Shown: piece by piece, positions 22,421 to 36,254 of the stretch
Numbering within the stretch: the stretch's first letter is position 1
Layout: every line of letters begins with the position of its first letter
Assembly (NCBI GenBank): GCA_965644295.1
Contig: CBFFRP010000238.1
Location: 287,013 to 351,012, forward strand
DNA length: 64,000 nucleotides
Source of the DNA: Paraphysomonas bandaiensis
Taxonomy: Eukaryota > Chrysophyceae
Direction of reading: 5' to 3'
Notes under the pieces: model-generated
Database searches by the model: none
Seen by the model: the letters and a program-made list of their open reading frames with translations, nothing else
Told to the model about the DNA's origin: nothing
Translations under genes and position numbers: made by a program

Positions 22421-25400
22421 TTAACCACTATCGTCATAGTAATAGTTGAATATATCCAACGCTATAGACCCAACAGCTCTAGATTTTCTAACAAAGAGCT
22501 GGTTAATAAAGGGGCTGTCATTATTCTCTCTGTTCGTGCTATCAGGAGAATCTGCTGGGGGAGGGGAAGTGCTGTTGACACACTCTTCAAATGCAGGAGA
22601 TTGACGCCTGTCGAGAAAGAAGTCAATAATAACTTTATGGCTAGCATCGTCACTCTGCCAATGCAAACACGCCGTCGCCACATCCTGACGACAAAAAAGC
22701 ACAGCAACCAGTAGCACCACGTCTATCCGATCTACCATCCATGCTGCCGCGGCTAGACCTCGCAGCAACTGCTCAACCGATAAGGCTTTGCCCTTCGAAA
22801 AGGTCGGAACCGAAAACTTGCTCGCAGCTCTGCCATGCAATGGAACTGCAGTGAAACCCGGGCCACCACGAGGGGCACTCTCGTCCATAGATTGTGTGGA
22901 ACTAACAGTATGGCCAGTACGCTCTTCCAAATTATTATCGTCTGACGCATCCAAATTCGATGGGCAACGATCTCTGGCGTCAAATCTAACACGATTGGAC
23001 ATGACATCCTTTCCTGATAGACAGGGGAGGTTCACCAGACAGCCACCATCGTGAGTATTCTCGGCGAAACTCACAAACATCTCTGTTTCACAGCGCTTTC
23101 TCAGTTCAAACTCTGGCAATGTCCTGGAGAAAACACGGTCCAAACTTCTATTGCACACACTGTTCAGCGGACTCCCCACAACAATCTTGATATGCTGCAA
23201 CTCGAACGAACGAACGATTTGGTATAAAGAAGACGATTTAAAGTCTTCACTTGAATTATGTATAGGCGACTCATGACTTGAGCTGTGGTGAGACATAAAT
23301 AGTGAGCGTTCTAACCACGAAACGGTGCTTGAGTTAGAAGTTAGTAAGTGAGTGTTGATAGAGGCCATAATAATAGCGCAAGAGTACCACTTTTTCGTTG
23401 CTATTAGGTCGCGACAGGCCATGCTCACTATACCTCCCGTGTAAGAGTCGCGAAGAATACCTTCGACAGCAACTTGAATATCTCCTTCCGAATAGGGAGT
23501 AGCAATCCTCTCCAGGTGTGGTTCTGAATCATCCAGCCGATCCTGATCATACGTTTCAACTGCAGGATTAGATTGAAGGACGACACTCGAAAACGCGTAA
23601 TAGACGTGCATACTCTCTCCTATACAAATACCGCGCACACCAGCCGTTTGGGGATTATGATCGTCACTACTATTGGCAGATGTTCGAAACAGATGTTCCA
23701 TGGGCACACAATTACTACCTGTATCGACACAGGAATCATAGGTATGGGATTTTCCACAATGCCTGCGTATGCGAGTTGCTCGCTCCCAATACAATGGGCG
23801 GTGGAAAAGGTCAACATGGGTGTATGTGCGCGGGTTATGTGGTGAGAACGCATCTTGCATCAAGACATGCAGATCTGGTCCGATGAGAGGAGTTAACAGA
23901 GAAACTGACTCCACTAGCTGTTCGCCAACAGTGTGAACTGCCTTCATCACTACCGAACGCGGCACGTCTCCTCTCTCCTGCCTATATATCAACTAAAACA
24001 AGTAAAGCAACGGAGTCACAATAGCATACTTGCTCCTACCTCAGCTGCCATTACATCTAGTCTTGCGCAGAAGTCGATACACTCTAAGCAATTATCGAGA
24101 CTCAGGTGCCGTAAACATTCCCAGAGCAGCTCGATTGAGAGAATCAGAGATACGGCAACCGACTCCACAGACTGCGAACCACCCATTTGCTCGCAGGCGA
24201 GAGTTAGAAACCTAGCAGCATGAGTCAACGATCCTTTCGTTAGACAAAATTCGAAAATAGTCAGTTGGTCCCACGGAGAATCGTCAACGCTCACATGGCG
24301 ATACCGCGGCCCCGAAACAATATTGGCAGTCGATAATTTTGGAGCGCGTAAAGACGACAGACGACAGTTCGGGAGGGGGAAGAGTGAGGCACTCACACAG
24401 GGTTCTAGCTTGCGACTGAGACGAGAGAGCACCTCAATGAAAAGAACATCATCACATGCAAACAATACAGAAGTTAAAATCGCAAACTCTGGGCTATGTC
24501 TGCTGAATCCAGGGCGATCGATTAGGGCCTTCAGCGCCATCTCCATACCGTCAGCCAGCTGTTGCAGTGGTACAGGATGTCGAGACACATGAGATAATAT
24601 AAATTTCATCCACCCAAGTGAAGACGCACTATATGTGTGGTACGGAATAGTCATATGGTCTGCCAGTGTGTTATCGTCGCCAGCCATATGCACGAGTACT
24701 GCCTCCGGTCCAGTGGCACTCATGAGGGAGGAGGGACAAGAGTGGTTAAGGTTAAGTAGCCCTAGTATTAGCGAGAGCGGCATGAATGAATGTTGTAAGG
24801 TCAATACAGGAGTGGTAGAATGCGACTGTTCACTCGGTAAATGCAATGCAGAGGAGTGAGAGAGGTATGCGCACAAATTGTCATTTGGTTGAGACACAAG
24901 TTTCGAGTGTGCATCACGAATAGGAGCTGGGAGCACGGTACCGCCTTCTGAATCAGGAATAAGAGGGCTACAATCATTTGGCAACCACAGCAAATCTCCC
25001 CCTCTGCTGGAGACGGACGACGACAACAGGAGGAAAATGTCCTTTAAAGGCCGAGGAGTACGCCCAGTTCGCGGAAGTAGGCCGTGTCCCAGTCGCACTA
25101 TAGCACAACACCCCCGCTTGTTGACAACAACTCCTCTGCAAAACTTTCTACCATTTACCTGACAGGCAGACACAGTGACCTTGACGACCTTACCATCTGC
25201 ATCAAGTATAACCATTCCTACATCCCATGAGCTCATACCATGTACACTCTGCGAGTCATCAACAGAATCTAAAGACGAAAGGCGATCTCTAGAAGAGGTT
25301 GTAGATGAGGGATGCCGAGTATTGGACTCTAAATGTACAGGCAATACAAGAGCACACTGTAGCGGAAACGTAACACTACCAAGTTGGTTATAACGATGAG

Positions 25401-28400
25401 GTCGAGAAGTATCCCCGGTACCTATCTCACAGTCACTTATGGGTCCATTGCTGGTGAACACACTCTCATTTGACGTGTCCATCCGATTAGGACCATAGGC
25501 AACGTCTTTGCTGAGGTCAATATCCCAGAGCAGACATACATCATAGGAGGTTGGAGTAAACCGGTCCGCCCCATAAGACTGCATACCGCCAACATTAGTA
25601 ATGCACTTGCCAATCGTTCTCGCAGAAAAAATAGCTGCACACTGATTGGCTGTTACATGGATTGCTATGAAGCGAGAGGCAGAACCTAAGAGCACGATGC
25701 ATGAAAAGCATGTTTCACTCCCATCCCAATCCTCCGTAGGGGCTCGGACTCTATTTGCATTGCCGTTCCTCACAGCACAGTCCGAAAAGCTTTTCCGCCT
25801 CGCTGGCTGTCTCATAGGAGCCCCGCTTGAGTAGCTCCTGTTGAGAGACCTGCGAAGATGAACAACATCCTCTTCTTCGTAGCCATGCAGAACAACTTTC
25901 TTTGCTGCCTCCATACCTGAATGTGAGGAAGTGCTCATGTCACTCGCATCATCCCCGTCCTCTCCTATGTGGCGATCGCAGTCAACCACGTCCATAAAAT
26001 TAGGTCGAAAGTCCTCTGGGAGAGGGATAGTCCTGTGTGTACCAGGCGTACACAACCGACGAGTGTCTTGCCGAAGTCCCGGCACTGCCTGCCAACACGC
26101 ACTTGTAACAACTACAGGATCTTTGCCTCCAGTGGACCGAGACATCAATTCGAGACACCAGTGAGCGGGGATATCTCTCTCAACAGTCTTTGACTTATCT
26201 CCAGCGGCCGCTGATCGTAAGGTTAGCACACACAGAGAGTGATCGCCAAACCAGCGCATGTCCTCAACAGAATCCAGACCACATCCTGCTTCAGAGTATT
26301 GCTTACGTGTAAATGGTCGTGGAACAGCCCCGCCGTTGTCTCTGAAGGACAACAACACAATACTCGACATAGGTGGCCGTGCAGGGAGAATTACCGACTT
26401 CCACTTCGAAGTACGCACACTATAGATCCATAACAACGGAGACTGCCTCTCCCGAGGAGCTGATTTGGCCGATTTGACCCCAGAATGTATCGCACAAGGA
26501 GGGACTGGTTGGGATAGAGGGGACATGCAGCACGCAATATACCGGCCTTGCGCTTGTGAACCACCCTCTTGTCTAGCTACTACGAGTCCACACCCCTGTC
26601 GTAGAGAGCCCCCCAGGCTATACAGTGCGCTCCCAGCAGGCTTTACACCATGCCAAGTCTGCACCGGCTTCCATGAGCAGGTGTTGATGATCAAGTCATG
26701 CAGAAGCGACCGAGGAAGCCGAGCGGAGTGAAACGGGGCTTTACCTGAAAACGGGAATAAATCTTCTCCTTCTCCAGCCTCAGAGAGGGTTCCTACACTA
26801 CGCCCCGATGACCCTAAAAGCAACAACTGTCCAGCTGATATATTTAACAAAGCTCCAGAAGAAAAAGGTCGAGATAACACTGTTCCAGTGGGATCAACCA
26901 AAAGAGTTACGTTGTGCAAAACATCCCCCCCGCAGCCAATCACCAGGCGTCCTGAAGCCACAGTCATACAATTCCTTCTCATCATACCTACATTATTCAA
27001 ACATTGAGAAGGAGAACTAGCTCTGCCAATATCAATGGAAAAAGTTGGCCCCAACCCAGGTGACTCGCCCCCACTCTCAAATAGTGGGCTGTACCCCTCC
27101 GCTCGAAGGGGGAAGCACATCACCCGGGACCCCACAAGCACCACGGTACTAGTAGCTGCCTCTGTTGGATTAGCCGTCCGCACTATACATAGAGAAGACG
27201 AAACAAGACAGCGAGGGAGATCGCGACCTTTTCGCTGGGATGGAGGACATACACTCGAACGATCGATATCGCTAACGACTGGTCGCCGGGAGTGGACTCG
27301 AATAGAATAACTTCCTGCCTCATAATTTATCTTCAGGACTACTAACTCGACTACCGTAGCAATATGATCGGACGTTGCCTCTCTGTCACGGTGTATTCGC
27401 TCGCAATGGGAGAGACACACAACCAGCATCGAATCATTCTCTGACCCTGGTGTATCCATGCAGCAGGCCTCATAAATACGCCATAACGAGTTGTTGTTGC
27501 GGGACATGCACGAAATTGAATCTTCACAGTGAGTATGGAACACAGGACGAAACATTGGGCTGTGAAACATGACTGGCACGTCTCCTTCACTGTCGGAGCG
27601 AAGGAGTAGCAGTGATGATGTAGAAGTTACAGCTGCCACGAGGCCTAGACGGTTGGTTCCTTCACATATTCGCAGAATAGTGGGGGCAATAATAATAGTA
27701 CTGTCTGGTACACTGCTTTGTGAGGTGGGGCATGCAGAAAAGCTAAAGGGCAGAACTCTTGTGGCATTCAACACAGAGTAAGCTGGAAGTGAAGAAAATC
27801 GCTGCACCAGTTGCAAGTTCCACATACACAAGTAAACACAACATTCTTCGTCACATCCAATAACACAGCGACTCGCATTGTCAATTAAACACAGGGATGT
27901 AACACATGAGCTCGAGAAATGCTCCACAGGCGATAGGGATACACTAAAATTTCCATGGTGACAGTCGTTTTCAGATAAATTACACGAGTAGAATTCGGCT
28001 AGAGTGGTATGCTTGTTCAGACGACGATCAATCCAGCGTACCCTAAACAAGTGTACAGTCCCCTGGAACAGAGCATACAAATGGTTTCCACTAGGGTGCC
28101 ATGTGATTCCAACACCCGCATGACAGTGACCATGTAAAAGTGAGTCCGCTGCAGCGTGATTGTCAGTATGATCATGAACAGGAGCACTGCCCGGATTATC
28201 TGCTGAGTGATATTCGACATGATTATCAGCAGTTCGGAGTCTCTTTACACACCCGCTAAGATCAGCACTACCGGCGAGAGTCATCCCTCCTCCCAGTACC
28301 CACACAGACAGCTCAAGGCCTGTGCCATCACCAGAAGCAACAGAAGCCCTCTGCGAGAGACAGGCCATAACCAGGCCTCCTGGACCAGATGAAACACACA

Positions 28401-28455
28401 GTACATCCCTGCCCCGATACACCACCGACTCTGCCGGTCCCAGCACAGCTGACAT
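22421..28455 (-). CDS. RIC1-like WD/beta-propeller protein (Rab6 GEF complex candidate)
   Basis: Two exons, 28455-24040 and 23992-22421, are joined by a 47-nt intron and encode about 1995 aa. No signal peptide is seen. The N-terminal half has propeller-like repeats, for example GITWHPSGNHLYALF near residue 110 and PLLWIYSVRTSKWK followed by a MRWFGDHSLCVLTL block. This order resembles RIC1, where a surface strand is followed by a tryptophan-rich segment. Near the end of exon 1, FEFCLTKGSLTHAARFLTLA resembles the helical repeats of the RIC1 C-terminal domain. RIC1 with RGP1 activates Rab6-type GTPases for retrograde traffic to the Golgi. The protein is longer than animal RIC1 (about 1400 aa) because of Ser-rich insertions. 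Overall similarity is weak, so another long WD protein is possible. Confidence 0.55.
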
Positions 28456-31400
28456 ATACTGTGAGTTGCGTTATACGAAGTAGGGTGGTTCAATAGTTAT
28501 ATCGACAAAGCACAATGAACCATAGTATGAACCACAGTACAAACCACAGTCACTGTAATATCTTATCGTATCTTCATATATGCTTCGACTTCACCTATAT
28601 GGTTGTCATACATACATACATGCTGCACAGTCACCCAAAATATTATAGCTGCATACTTCTACTACTTCAAACTTACTTCACTCCCAACACCTGTATAATG
28701 TAATACATACGTATGAATACATAGTATTTATACCGGTATGGTACAGCAGTAGTATATCTTCAAGAGTTCATAGCTATAAAAGTTGTTACGTTGTTCACTT
28801 GGCTTGCTGATATCCATTGCATAGCATATGGATCTACTCTGGATACTCTACAGGCAGTATCTACCCGCACATCCGGATATAGCTTGAAAATAAATAAATA
28901 TTGGAGACCTGAGAATCATAATATCTCAATTGAATAGGAACTAAATTTCTCCTAATTCACAAGCAAGGATTTTTTGGAAGTGCATTACAATTAGTTTCAC
29001 TGCTAGAGCACTCTCCAGTAGTTGTGTCCAAACGAGTTATATGGCTAAGTTGTATAGTGTAAAGGAAATAGACTATTGAATTAATTCGAGCGAATGCTAC
29101 AGGGTCGTTGAGATTTGATGTCACGCGCCGGTTTCCTACTAGCGTAAATGATACCTAACTTATTTCAGCTGAAATGTTAACGGTTTCGTACTCGCATAAG
29201 GTACTCGGGAGAAGGACGCAAAGTGAATGCATGTGCTGGATAATTGCACATAATGGAGGGCGAAACGCAGTGTGCTAAATTGCATTAGTGAGACCGCTTG
29301 TGACCGTGGGAGGGCCCGGTAGAAGGCTACTTCGTACTTCTACAGACTACCTTCTACTGTGAGCATGTCAAAGGGCCCTGAAGATATGCAGTATATACAG
29401 GAGGCGTTTTTCCAAGCCACGGACCTCAAGTGGATTGGGAAAGAGCATATAATCCGGCTTAAACCTGTAACTCGTCGTGTTCCCATGTAGCTATCTAAAT
29501 TCCTGTTGATTAGTTTAGCATTAGTTGTCGGCGCATACAATAGTGACAAAGGTGACTAGTCAAGTTATATTAGGGTTGATTGAGTTAATAAGTTGCCTCA
29601 ACGCATGATCCAATGCTCTTTATTGAAGGCTATCACACACTCTACGGTTGTTCTCTTATAACATCGTTTATCAGACCTTATGTCACACTTAAACATCACA
29701 CACTTCCATGCGAAAAAATATTGGACGGGTGCGGAACAGCTAATATGTATCTCTTGATTATTGATTAGCGTTGCCCACTAGCTTTTAGACGCTGTATAGT
29801 ATTGCGCAAATAACTAAATTATATATACACTTTTTACAAATTAACTACAGCTAAAAACTATCGTTGCAATACAGAGGAATATGGCACGACATGCTTAAGC
29901 AGAACTAAAATCTGCAAAACAATGCGCCTGCGGGACTTACCCACACACAGAAGGCAGAAGTACTGCTCAACTGCACATTCCCTGATTAAGTACTAAATTC
30001 TGAACAATTGCACCATGGCGCTTGCAACAAATCACGGTAGCTCCGGAGCAGTATAAAGCAAATAAAATTTCAAACTAGTACGTGAGTGATAAGTATGAAG
30101 ATATGAGTGCATTAGGATTCTAATCTAATGACACATCTGATGTAGTGGAACCCTATCATCATAGTGTTGATCACCCCAAACTCTAATCGAACTTTAGAAA
30201 TAATATATTATTATAATCAATATCTATCTCATGTTATCTCATATATATATCACTCATTGTCATAATTAACTAAATTCATATTGTCTCTATTATAAATTAC
30301 CAATCAATTTTAGACGCTATATATTTGCGCAGCATGATGCGTCGCTGAGCCTGTCAAAAAGGTAGTTGTAGACATAATTATCTAAATAATTTAAACCGAG
30401 AATGGGATATATGTATTATATTACGAATATGGCTATAAGTTATTGGTGGTCTCAAGATTGGTGTCAATAGGTAGCTTCCTATAGAATTAAATTTTATGGT
30501 ATCTAATACTGTAGGTAATTGTGGTAATTATTCACTGTGTTTTGCTGGGATATATTCTTAAAAAGTATTAAATCCTTTCTTTTTCTGTGGTAGGGGAACA
30601 TTTGTTGCATCTATTATTGAAATAATAATATGTTGGGACTTTATATTGTTTGAGTTAACTTAAGAGCAAGACTTAGAACAATATTATGTTGTAATAGCTA
30701 TTATGCATTATTTAATAATACCGTAAAAATACATTATAATTTTCAAATGTATTAAACATTGAATAGCTATTACATCTAGCTACCAGCTACAGTTTAACCT
30801 TTTTAGTCAAACCAATTTTTTTCTAATCTCGCACACGATTGCGTTATCCACAAGAAGGCGTGGATGCCCAGATTTACACCTACTAATGTACTACAGTGTC
30901 TAACGTACGCCTCCATCATATGCCACCTCTCTACGACGGTAGATAGATACGTAGATAGAATCGTGTTGACGCGATGCCTCATTACACCGGTTTCAGCTTT
31001 GAAAATTCGCTGCTGAAAGGATGCTTCTCTCCCAGAGGCTGACAACTACGTCAATCATTCACAACATCCACACGCAACTTTGAGATCAATAATTGAGATG
31101 CGGCCATTGGCATGGCACCATTAATTTTAAAAATTAAGCACCTTATCCGATTATTATTATATGAAACGACGGTATTTCGTCTAGGCGGAAATGTATCTTT
31201 CTCTCAATCCAGAAAAAGAAACATGAGATGATATACCGGCTAAATCATACGAGATTCTTCTTTTCTCAATATTATTTTCAAGTACATACAACGTGTACAA
31301 AAGCGGATGTTTTACTGGTAAATTATTCATTAAACGGTTCTTATATATGAAGCACAAGTAGTAGTGAATATCTGATTATTAGCAACACAAGCGTTTAAGA

Positions 31401-32239
31401 GTCAGAACAATTTAGCATTTTTACAATGCAACTAACTATAGTGCTTTACTCTGATATCCCACTATAGAGCTCCAGGAAAGTACTGGGGCTCTCCTGACTG
31501 GTAGTTGGTAGTAGGTAGTGGTTGTCCAGGAGCGAGGCCTCGGTAGCCTACTGGGTGATGTCAAGAAGCTCACGGAAAAATACATTACACCATCCACTAT
31601 TGAGCAGAAGGTGATACCAGTAGGTATATGGTAGTGGTACTCTAAAACGCTTTTTTGGTAAAAAATTCTTAATCCTGGGTGGTGCCACTCTATACATTCT
31701 AGATACCTCTAGATATTAGATATACGATATGCTAGAGGTTATCAAGAGCATAAGCATATTTAACCTTAAAAAGCGCGACATTGTAGCCTCCTTCCTCCTT
31801 ATTATGAGCCCTGGTTACTGGTTTTTTGGGGCGACATATAAAGCGAAGTGAAATAGAAGTTGAAGGCAAAATATTGAAGTAATTTTCTTTGATTCACTGA
31901 TGTTGTGCGTCGAAGGTCGATCACCATATAGGTTTCTGTAAAGTATTGTGGCTATACATCCTTCGGTACTCGGAGCAGTTCTCGTAGTGTGATAGTTAGA
32001 TACGCGGTACAAAAGAAATCGGACAATATATATTTATTTAAATTAGAGTTGCAGTAATTTACTTTCCATACTCAACGTCGGAAATATGCAGAACAATACA
32101 ATGTAGGTATATATATAGCTATTTTACAAGTTTATGAGCGTTTTGCAGCAATATATCTGTGCATATATCATACAGAACTATGTACACCACCAATGTACAT
32201 GCATTCAAGAGCAAATAGAGAGTCTACCAGGCTAGGGCG
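28456..32239. other. 3.8-kb gene desert
   Basis: Very AT-rich sequence. It contains only an E fragment (31363-31465) and short open frames lacking ATG starts or recognisable motifs, such as one at 30803-31045 on the minus strand. A more G+C-rich patch at about 29190-29340 shows no tRNA or rRNA signature. Confidence 0.5.
31363..31465 (-). repeat. dispersed repeat E, short fragment
   Basis: AGTAGTGAATATCTGATTATTAGCAACACAAGCGTTTAAGAGTCAGAACAATTTAGC and the following GTGCTTTACTCTGATATC match one end of the E family. Confidence 0.65.
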
Positions 32240-34713
32240 TTAACACTTAGACTCGCCACTCCTCTCGTCACATCGAGACAATTTCTTGTTGAAGGGTCTT
32301 ACTACATCTTTTCCAGGAGACGCTGATTTTCTGTGTACCATCGTTTCCTTGAAGCTGTCAACCTCCTGCACTGATTTTGTACTCTCAACAGCTGCATAAA
32401 AAACTGTAGATTAGCAAATGAGACATATTCAGCTTTTCACTTACTAGCATTCGCATCCACCGTGGTCAATGCAAGAAGGAAGTCTGTGAGAGTAGCAAAA
32501 AGAAAGATAAGACCGTATCTATGAATTAGGGTACGACCTTACCAGCATACGATACCACACCAGTACCATTCACATCGAACATCTTGATTGCGCGATGGAT
32601 CTGCTCCGCGGAAGTTGAGTCTAGATCAGCAGTTGGAGACTTTTCCGACGCTTTACTGTATAGATATGATGACGACTTGGAAGGTAATATAGGAAGAATA
32701 GGATTGGATTTCTTGCGCTTAATTTTGATGTCACTGTTGGAATGCTGACTATCTCCACTTAGGCTAGCGGCAGCTATGGCTACCGAGGCGCTATTCATTG
32801 AAAAGCGGCGTGTAGCCGACAGTGGCGGGAGAAAGAGGCTGGACCTTCTGAGTACATTTCCCATTGACCTTGATCGGCCTCGAGAAAGAGGTTTTGGAAT
32901 CACCCCTCTGTACGCTCCGTGGTCATCACTATGCTCCATGCTGCTTTCTCCACTTCCATCAGCACCACGAAAAGAAAAAGGACTAGAGAAGTTCGGCGAT
33001 TCCTCTTCGCGCATTATATTTTGTTGTGCACTATTGATGTGGTTCTGGAGGGCTGCATGCGACATCGAGCGACGTCGGGCAGCGGATGTAACACTCAGCA
33101 CACGTTCCATATCATTGAATGTTATATACCCTTTCTTGTCCGTATCAAGCAGTTGAAACGCTGTATTGATAGCCTGGATATCAAAATCTCTTGGATCGAG
33201 AGTCGCCGCCAGAAACTCAGTGAACGAAATCTGATTATCACCATTGGCATCTACAGCATCGAATATAGTATCTATATCTTGTTCAGTCAGCTGTGAACTA
33301 TCCGGACTAAAGAGAGTGCTCGCCTGCATCGCACTGTGAAACTCTTCGCGCGATAGGGTCCCATTCTTGTCCTTGTCAAACGACTGAAATATCTCCCTCT
33401 TGTCAGCCGCTTTATCCATTGTCATATTATATGCCATCGCCAGCATGCTTGTCTGGTGGAGCACTGACACATCCGTCTGTCGTTTTAAGTTCTTCATCGC
33501 TGTCTGAACAGCACTGCTGTCACCCTGACATCCACCTACCATAGAGGACGTCTCAGATGCAATCGAGTTCGAGGAAAACCTCCGAGTCGGTAAAGACTCC
33601 CGCTCTCTCACATCTTCGTCATCCTCTTCCTCCGATTCGTCGCCTTCCATATGCTTGTCTTGAAACCACGGGTGCTCTAAAGCCTCCTGCGCACTCCACC
33701 TCTGTTTGTAGTCATGAGTGAGCATCTTCTGCGTGAAGTCCATGGCAGTAGCAGATACTTTCTTCCAATCCCTGCTACGATACTGATAGCGACCCATCAG
33801 AATGTTCGCCATCATCGAACACTTCCCATCGCTATTGTCCCCGAGAAGAAGAGCTTCGAACGGTTTTCTGCCACTCAGCAAAGTGAATGCCACCACCCCC
33901 GCACTCCATACATCGCAGCGTTCGTCATACGACTCCCTAAGCACCTCAGGGGCAGTGGCGTAGAGCGTACCACACCTTGTCTTCATAGGGGTTGCGCCAA
34001 TGAACCGCGTTCCCAGCCCGAAATCAATCAACATAATCTGTGCGTTCCATCCCGCATGTTCTCGCATAATATTTTGTAGTTTTATGTCACGATGACATAT
34101 ACCCCGATCATGCATATGGGCAATAGCAGAAAGCAATTGGCGCATGGCAGAACGTGCCGTCAGTTCTGGAAGGCCATTCCTTGTATTAAACTGGAGTCGC
34201 TCCAGCCAACTGGCCACACTCCCTCCAGTACAGAGTTCCATCACGAAACCCACCTACATCTCCAATCAAAACCATGCATTTACAGTCGATATTTCATACC
34301 TCGTCAGGTGTGTCATAAACCGCAAAAAGACGCACAATATTAGGATGGTCGATGTCTTTGAGCAGTTTGTACTCCCGCTCAATTCTATGCCTCTTACCAC
34401 TGGCAGCATTGACCAGTTTAATGGCATACTTGATCTTTGTTTCTTTATGAACTCCAACAAGAACAACTCCGTATGAGCCTTTCCCGAGAAGCGAATACTC
34501 TTGCACGTCATACGTTTCATCGATTGGGGTTGTGTGAGTCATCACAAAATTTCCAGTAAGAGTGTTGCGATGCTCTTTTTTCCACTTTAGTCGAGATTCT
34601 TGAAGTTTTCGAATTTGCTGATATTGTTTCCATTTACTATATAAAAGAGCACATAGAATGACAGCTCCGAGAGTAGAAAACACAGCTACGATGATGAGTA
34701 GAGTGGAGTTCAT
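32240..34713 (-). CDS. membrane-anchored CDPK-like Ser/Thr kinase with four EF-hands
   Basis: Exons 34713-34300, 34253-32543, 32483-32445 and 32403-32240 (introns 46, 59 and 41 nt) give about 775 aa. A single N-terminal hydrophobic helix (residues 5-25) is followed by a basic stretch. The kinase domain has LGKGSYGVV (76), AIK, HRDIKLQN (192), DFG (215) and APE, and ends near HPWF (332). Four EF-hand loops follow: DKDKNGTLSREE (431), DANGDNQISFTE (473), DTDKKGYITFND (508), and DVNGTGVVSYAD (about 700, crossing a splice site). All keep the key acidic positions. This is the domain order of calcium-dependent protein kinases. Two features are odd: CDPKs are normally N-myristoylated rather than transmembrane, and a Ser-rich insert of about 180 aa separates EF3 from EF4. 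The ATG at 34713 was taken as the start. It is divergent from the elongase gene. Confidence 0.92.
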
Positions 34714-35447
34714 AGTAAATGGATTTACAAGACGTGCTTTTATTAAAGCAAATAACAAATAACCACAGCACTCATAAGGTGATTCAATGGGTAGAGTAAT
34801 AGGACAAGGGTCGGATCTGCAAGCAGTTCAGTCGTAAGTCGTATTGGAGGTTACTATATTGGGGCATTGTGTTCTGGTTCATCATGCCGAGCAACTCATA
34901 TGTTTCTTAGGTATAAAATTCCCACATCTTTATTCGGCCAGGAGTTGCGGTTGTGACTGTATTTTCCATATAAGTAAGTTATACTGCTGTGTGGAGGGGG
35001 TTGAGAATTTGAACACTGAAAATAATTTATCTCATAGAGTTCCAGGGCATTGTAGCCAATAACATATGTTTATTGAGTAATAGAGTATTATAATTGGTAG
35101 ATGTGTTGAATGTTTGGAACCAATCAAACATTAGCCAATGATATTAATCTAAGATATGTAACTGTCGTATTATTGGTAAACTAGTGATTAGTACATTTGG
35201 CCCATATATTGATGATGCAAATTTGTTGCACCCTGCGCGTCGACAACTTGGCTGGCTTCCAGAAGTAACACAATGGCGCAATAAATTCAATGTTGACAGA
35301 GAAGTACAGTGAATACAGAGGACATGCCATGTGGTGTGTGTGTGGTCAGGAGCGTTGTACAATATAATGATGCAGTATCCTGCCCACTAATTTGTAATCA
35401 CAATATTAGACAGACTGTGTTACGGTGTATCTTTGCAAGCTGCAACC
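34714..35447. promoter_or_regulatory. shared 5' spacer of the kinase / elongase divergent pair
   Basis: A 734-bp AT-rich interval between two outward-facing start codons. No repeat, RNA gene or credible coding sequence is seen; promoter elements could not be defined. Confidence 0.35.
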
Positions 35448-36254
35448 ATGGCGTCACCGACGACTGTTTCAGAGCTCATAACTACAGACTACACCGCTCT
35501 GTTTCCAAAGGATTCATTCTTTAGTTACTTTTCTCATCCCATTGTTCCGTTCCTTTCGGTGGCGCTCTATTTACTGCTATCAGACTATGTCTTTGAAGGA
35601 ATCAGAGATACATTTAAATTAAAGCCAAAAGGACCTGTTGTTCAGAACATCACTATCGTACACAGTGCAATCCTTGCTGTATATTCTGGTTGGACTTTTT
35701 ATAATTCGTGGGGTATTGTAATCAATCACTTGTTGAAGAATGACTACTGGACAACATTTTGTGATTCCGATCAAGATCTTTGGACCGCCCACAACTTAGA
35801 ATTCTGGATTACACATTTTTACATCAGCAAGTTTTATGAGTTCATAGATACCTGGATAGTGATTATGAAGGGTCGGCGACCGATATTTTTACAGGTGTAC
35901 CATCACGCTGGAATTGTTATCCTGATGTGGTTATTTGTGGTGACCAAGTCTACTGGCGGTGGGCTTATTATTTTAACTTTCAATTCGTTTATACACACTC
36001 TCATGTATACCTATTACACTCTTGCTGCTTTTGGTTACCAGTCCCCATTGAAGCACTACTTGACACAGGCGCAGTTAACTCAGTTTATTTTGGGAATAGC
36101 TGTCACCACTCCATTACTTTTTTCTTCTAGCAGCTGCATTAACGATGCTCAGAGATTTTCCATCATCTCCATTGACGCTTATGCTCTTATTCTTATATAC
36201 TTGTTCGGACTGTTTTATATTGAGTCCTACAGCAAGAAAAAGAAAGCGGTGTAA
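35448..36254 (+). CDS. ELO-family fatty acid elongase (3-ketoacyl-CoA synthase)
   Basis: A single exon encodes 268 aa, the usual ELO length. The ATG at 35448 lies in a strong context (CAACCATGGCG). Family motifs are in order: KFYEFIDT (128-135), the catalytic QVYHHAG (149-155), NSFIHTLMYTYY, and TQAQLTQF. The multiple hydrophobic segments fit an ER multipass enzyme, and the C-terminus KKKKAV is a basic ER-retention-like tail. A Gln in the first position of the histidine box (QxxHH) is typical of elongases acting on polyunsaturated chains, whereas saturated-chain enzymes have HxxHH. It condenses malonyl-CoA with acyl-CoA in the elongation cycle. The chain-length preference cannot be read from sequence. 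Confidence 0.94.
   Translation: MASPTTVSELITTDYTALFPKDSFFSYFSHPIVPFLSVALYLLLSDYVFEGIRDTFKLKPKGPVVQNITIVHSAILAVYSGWTFYNSWGIVINHLLKNDYWTTFCDSDQDLWTAHNLEFWITHFYISKFYEFIDTWIVIMKGRRPIFLQVYHHAGIVILMWLFVVTKSTGGGLIILTFNSFIHTLMYTYYTLAAFGYQSPLKHYLTQAQLTQFILGIAVTTPLLFSSSSCINDAQRFSIISIDAYALILIYLFGLFYIESYSKKKKAV

Noticed and set aside
29190-29340. G+C-richer island that might be a structured RNA
   Set aside because: No tRNA, rRNA or snRNA signature could be recognised by eye; only a covariance-model search would settle it.
30803-31045. 80-codon minus-strand frame in the gene desert
   Set aside because: Begins with TTG, has no recognised motif and no supporting exons nearby.
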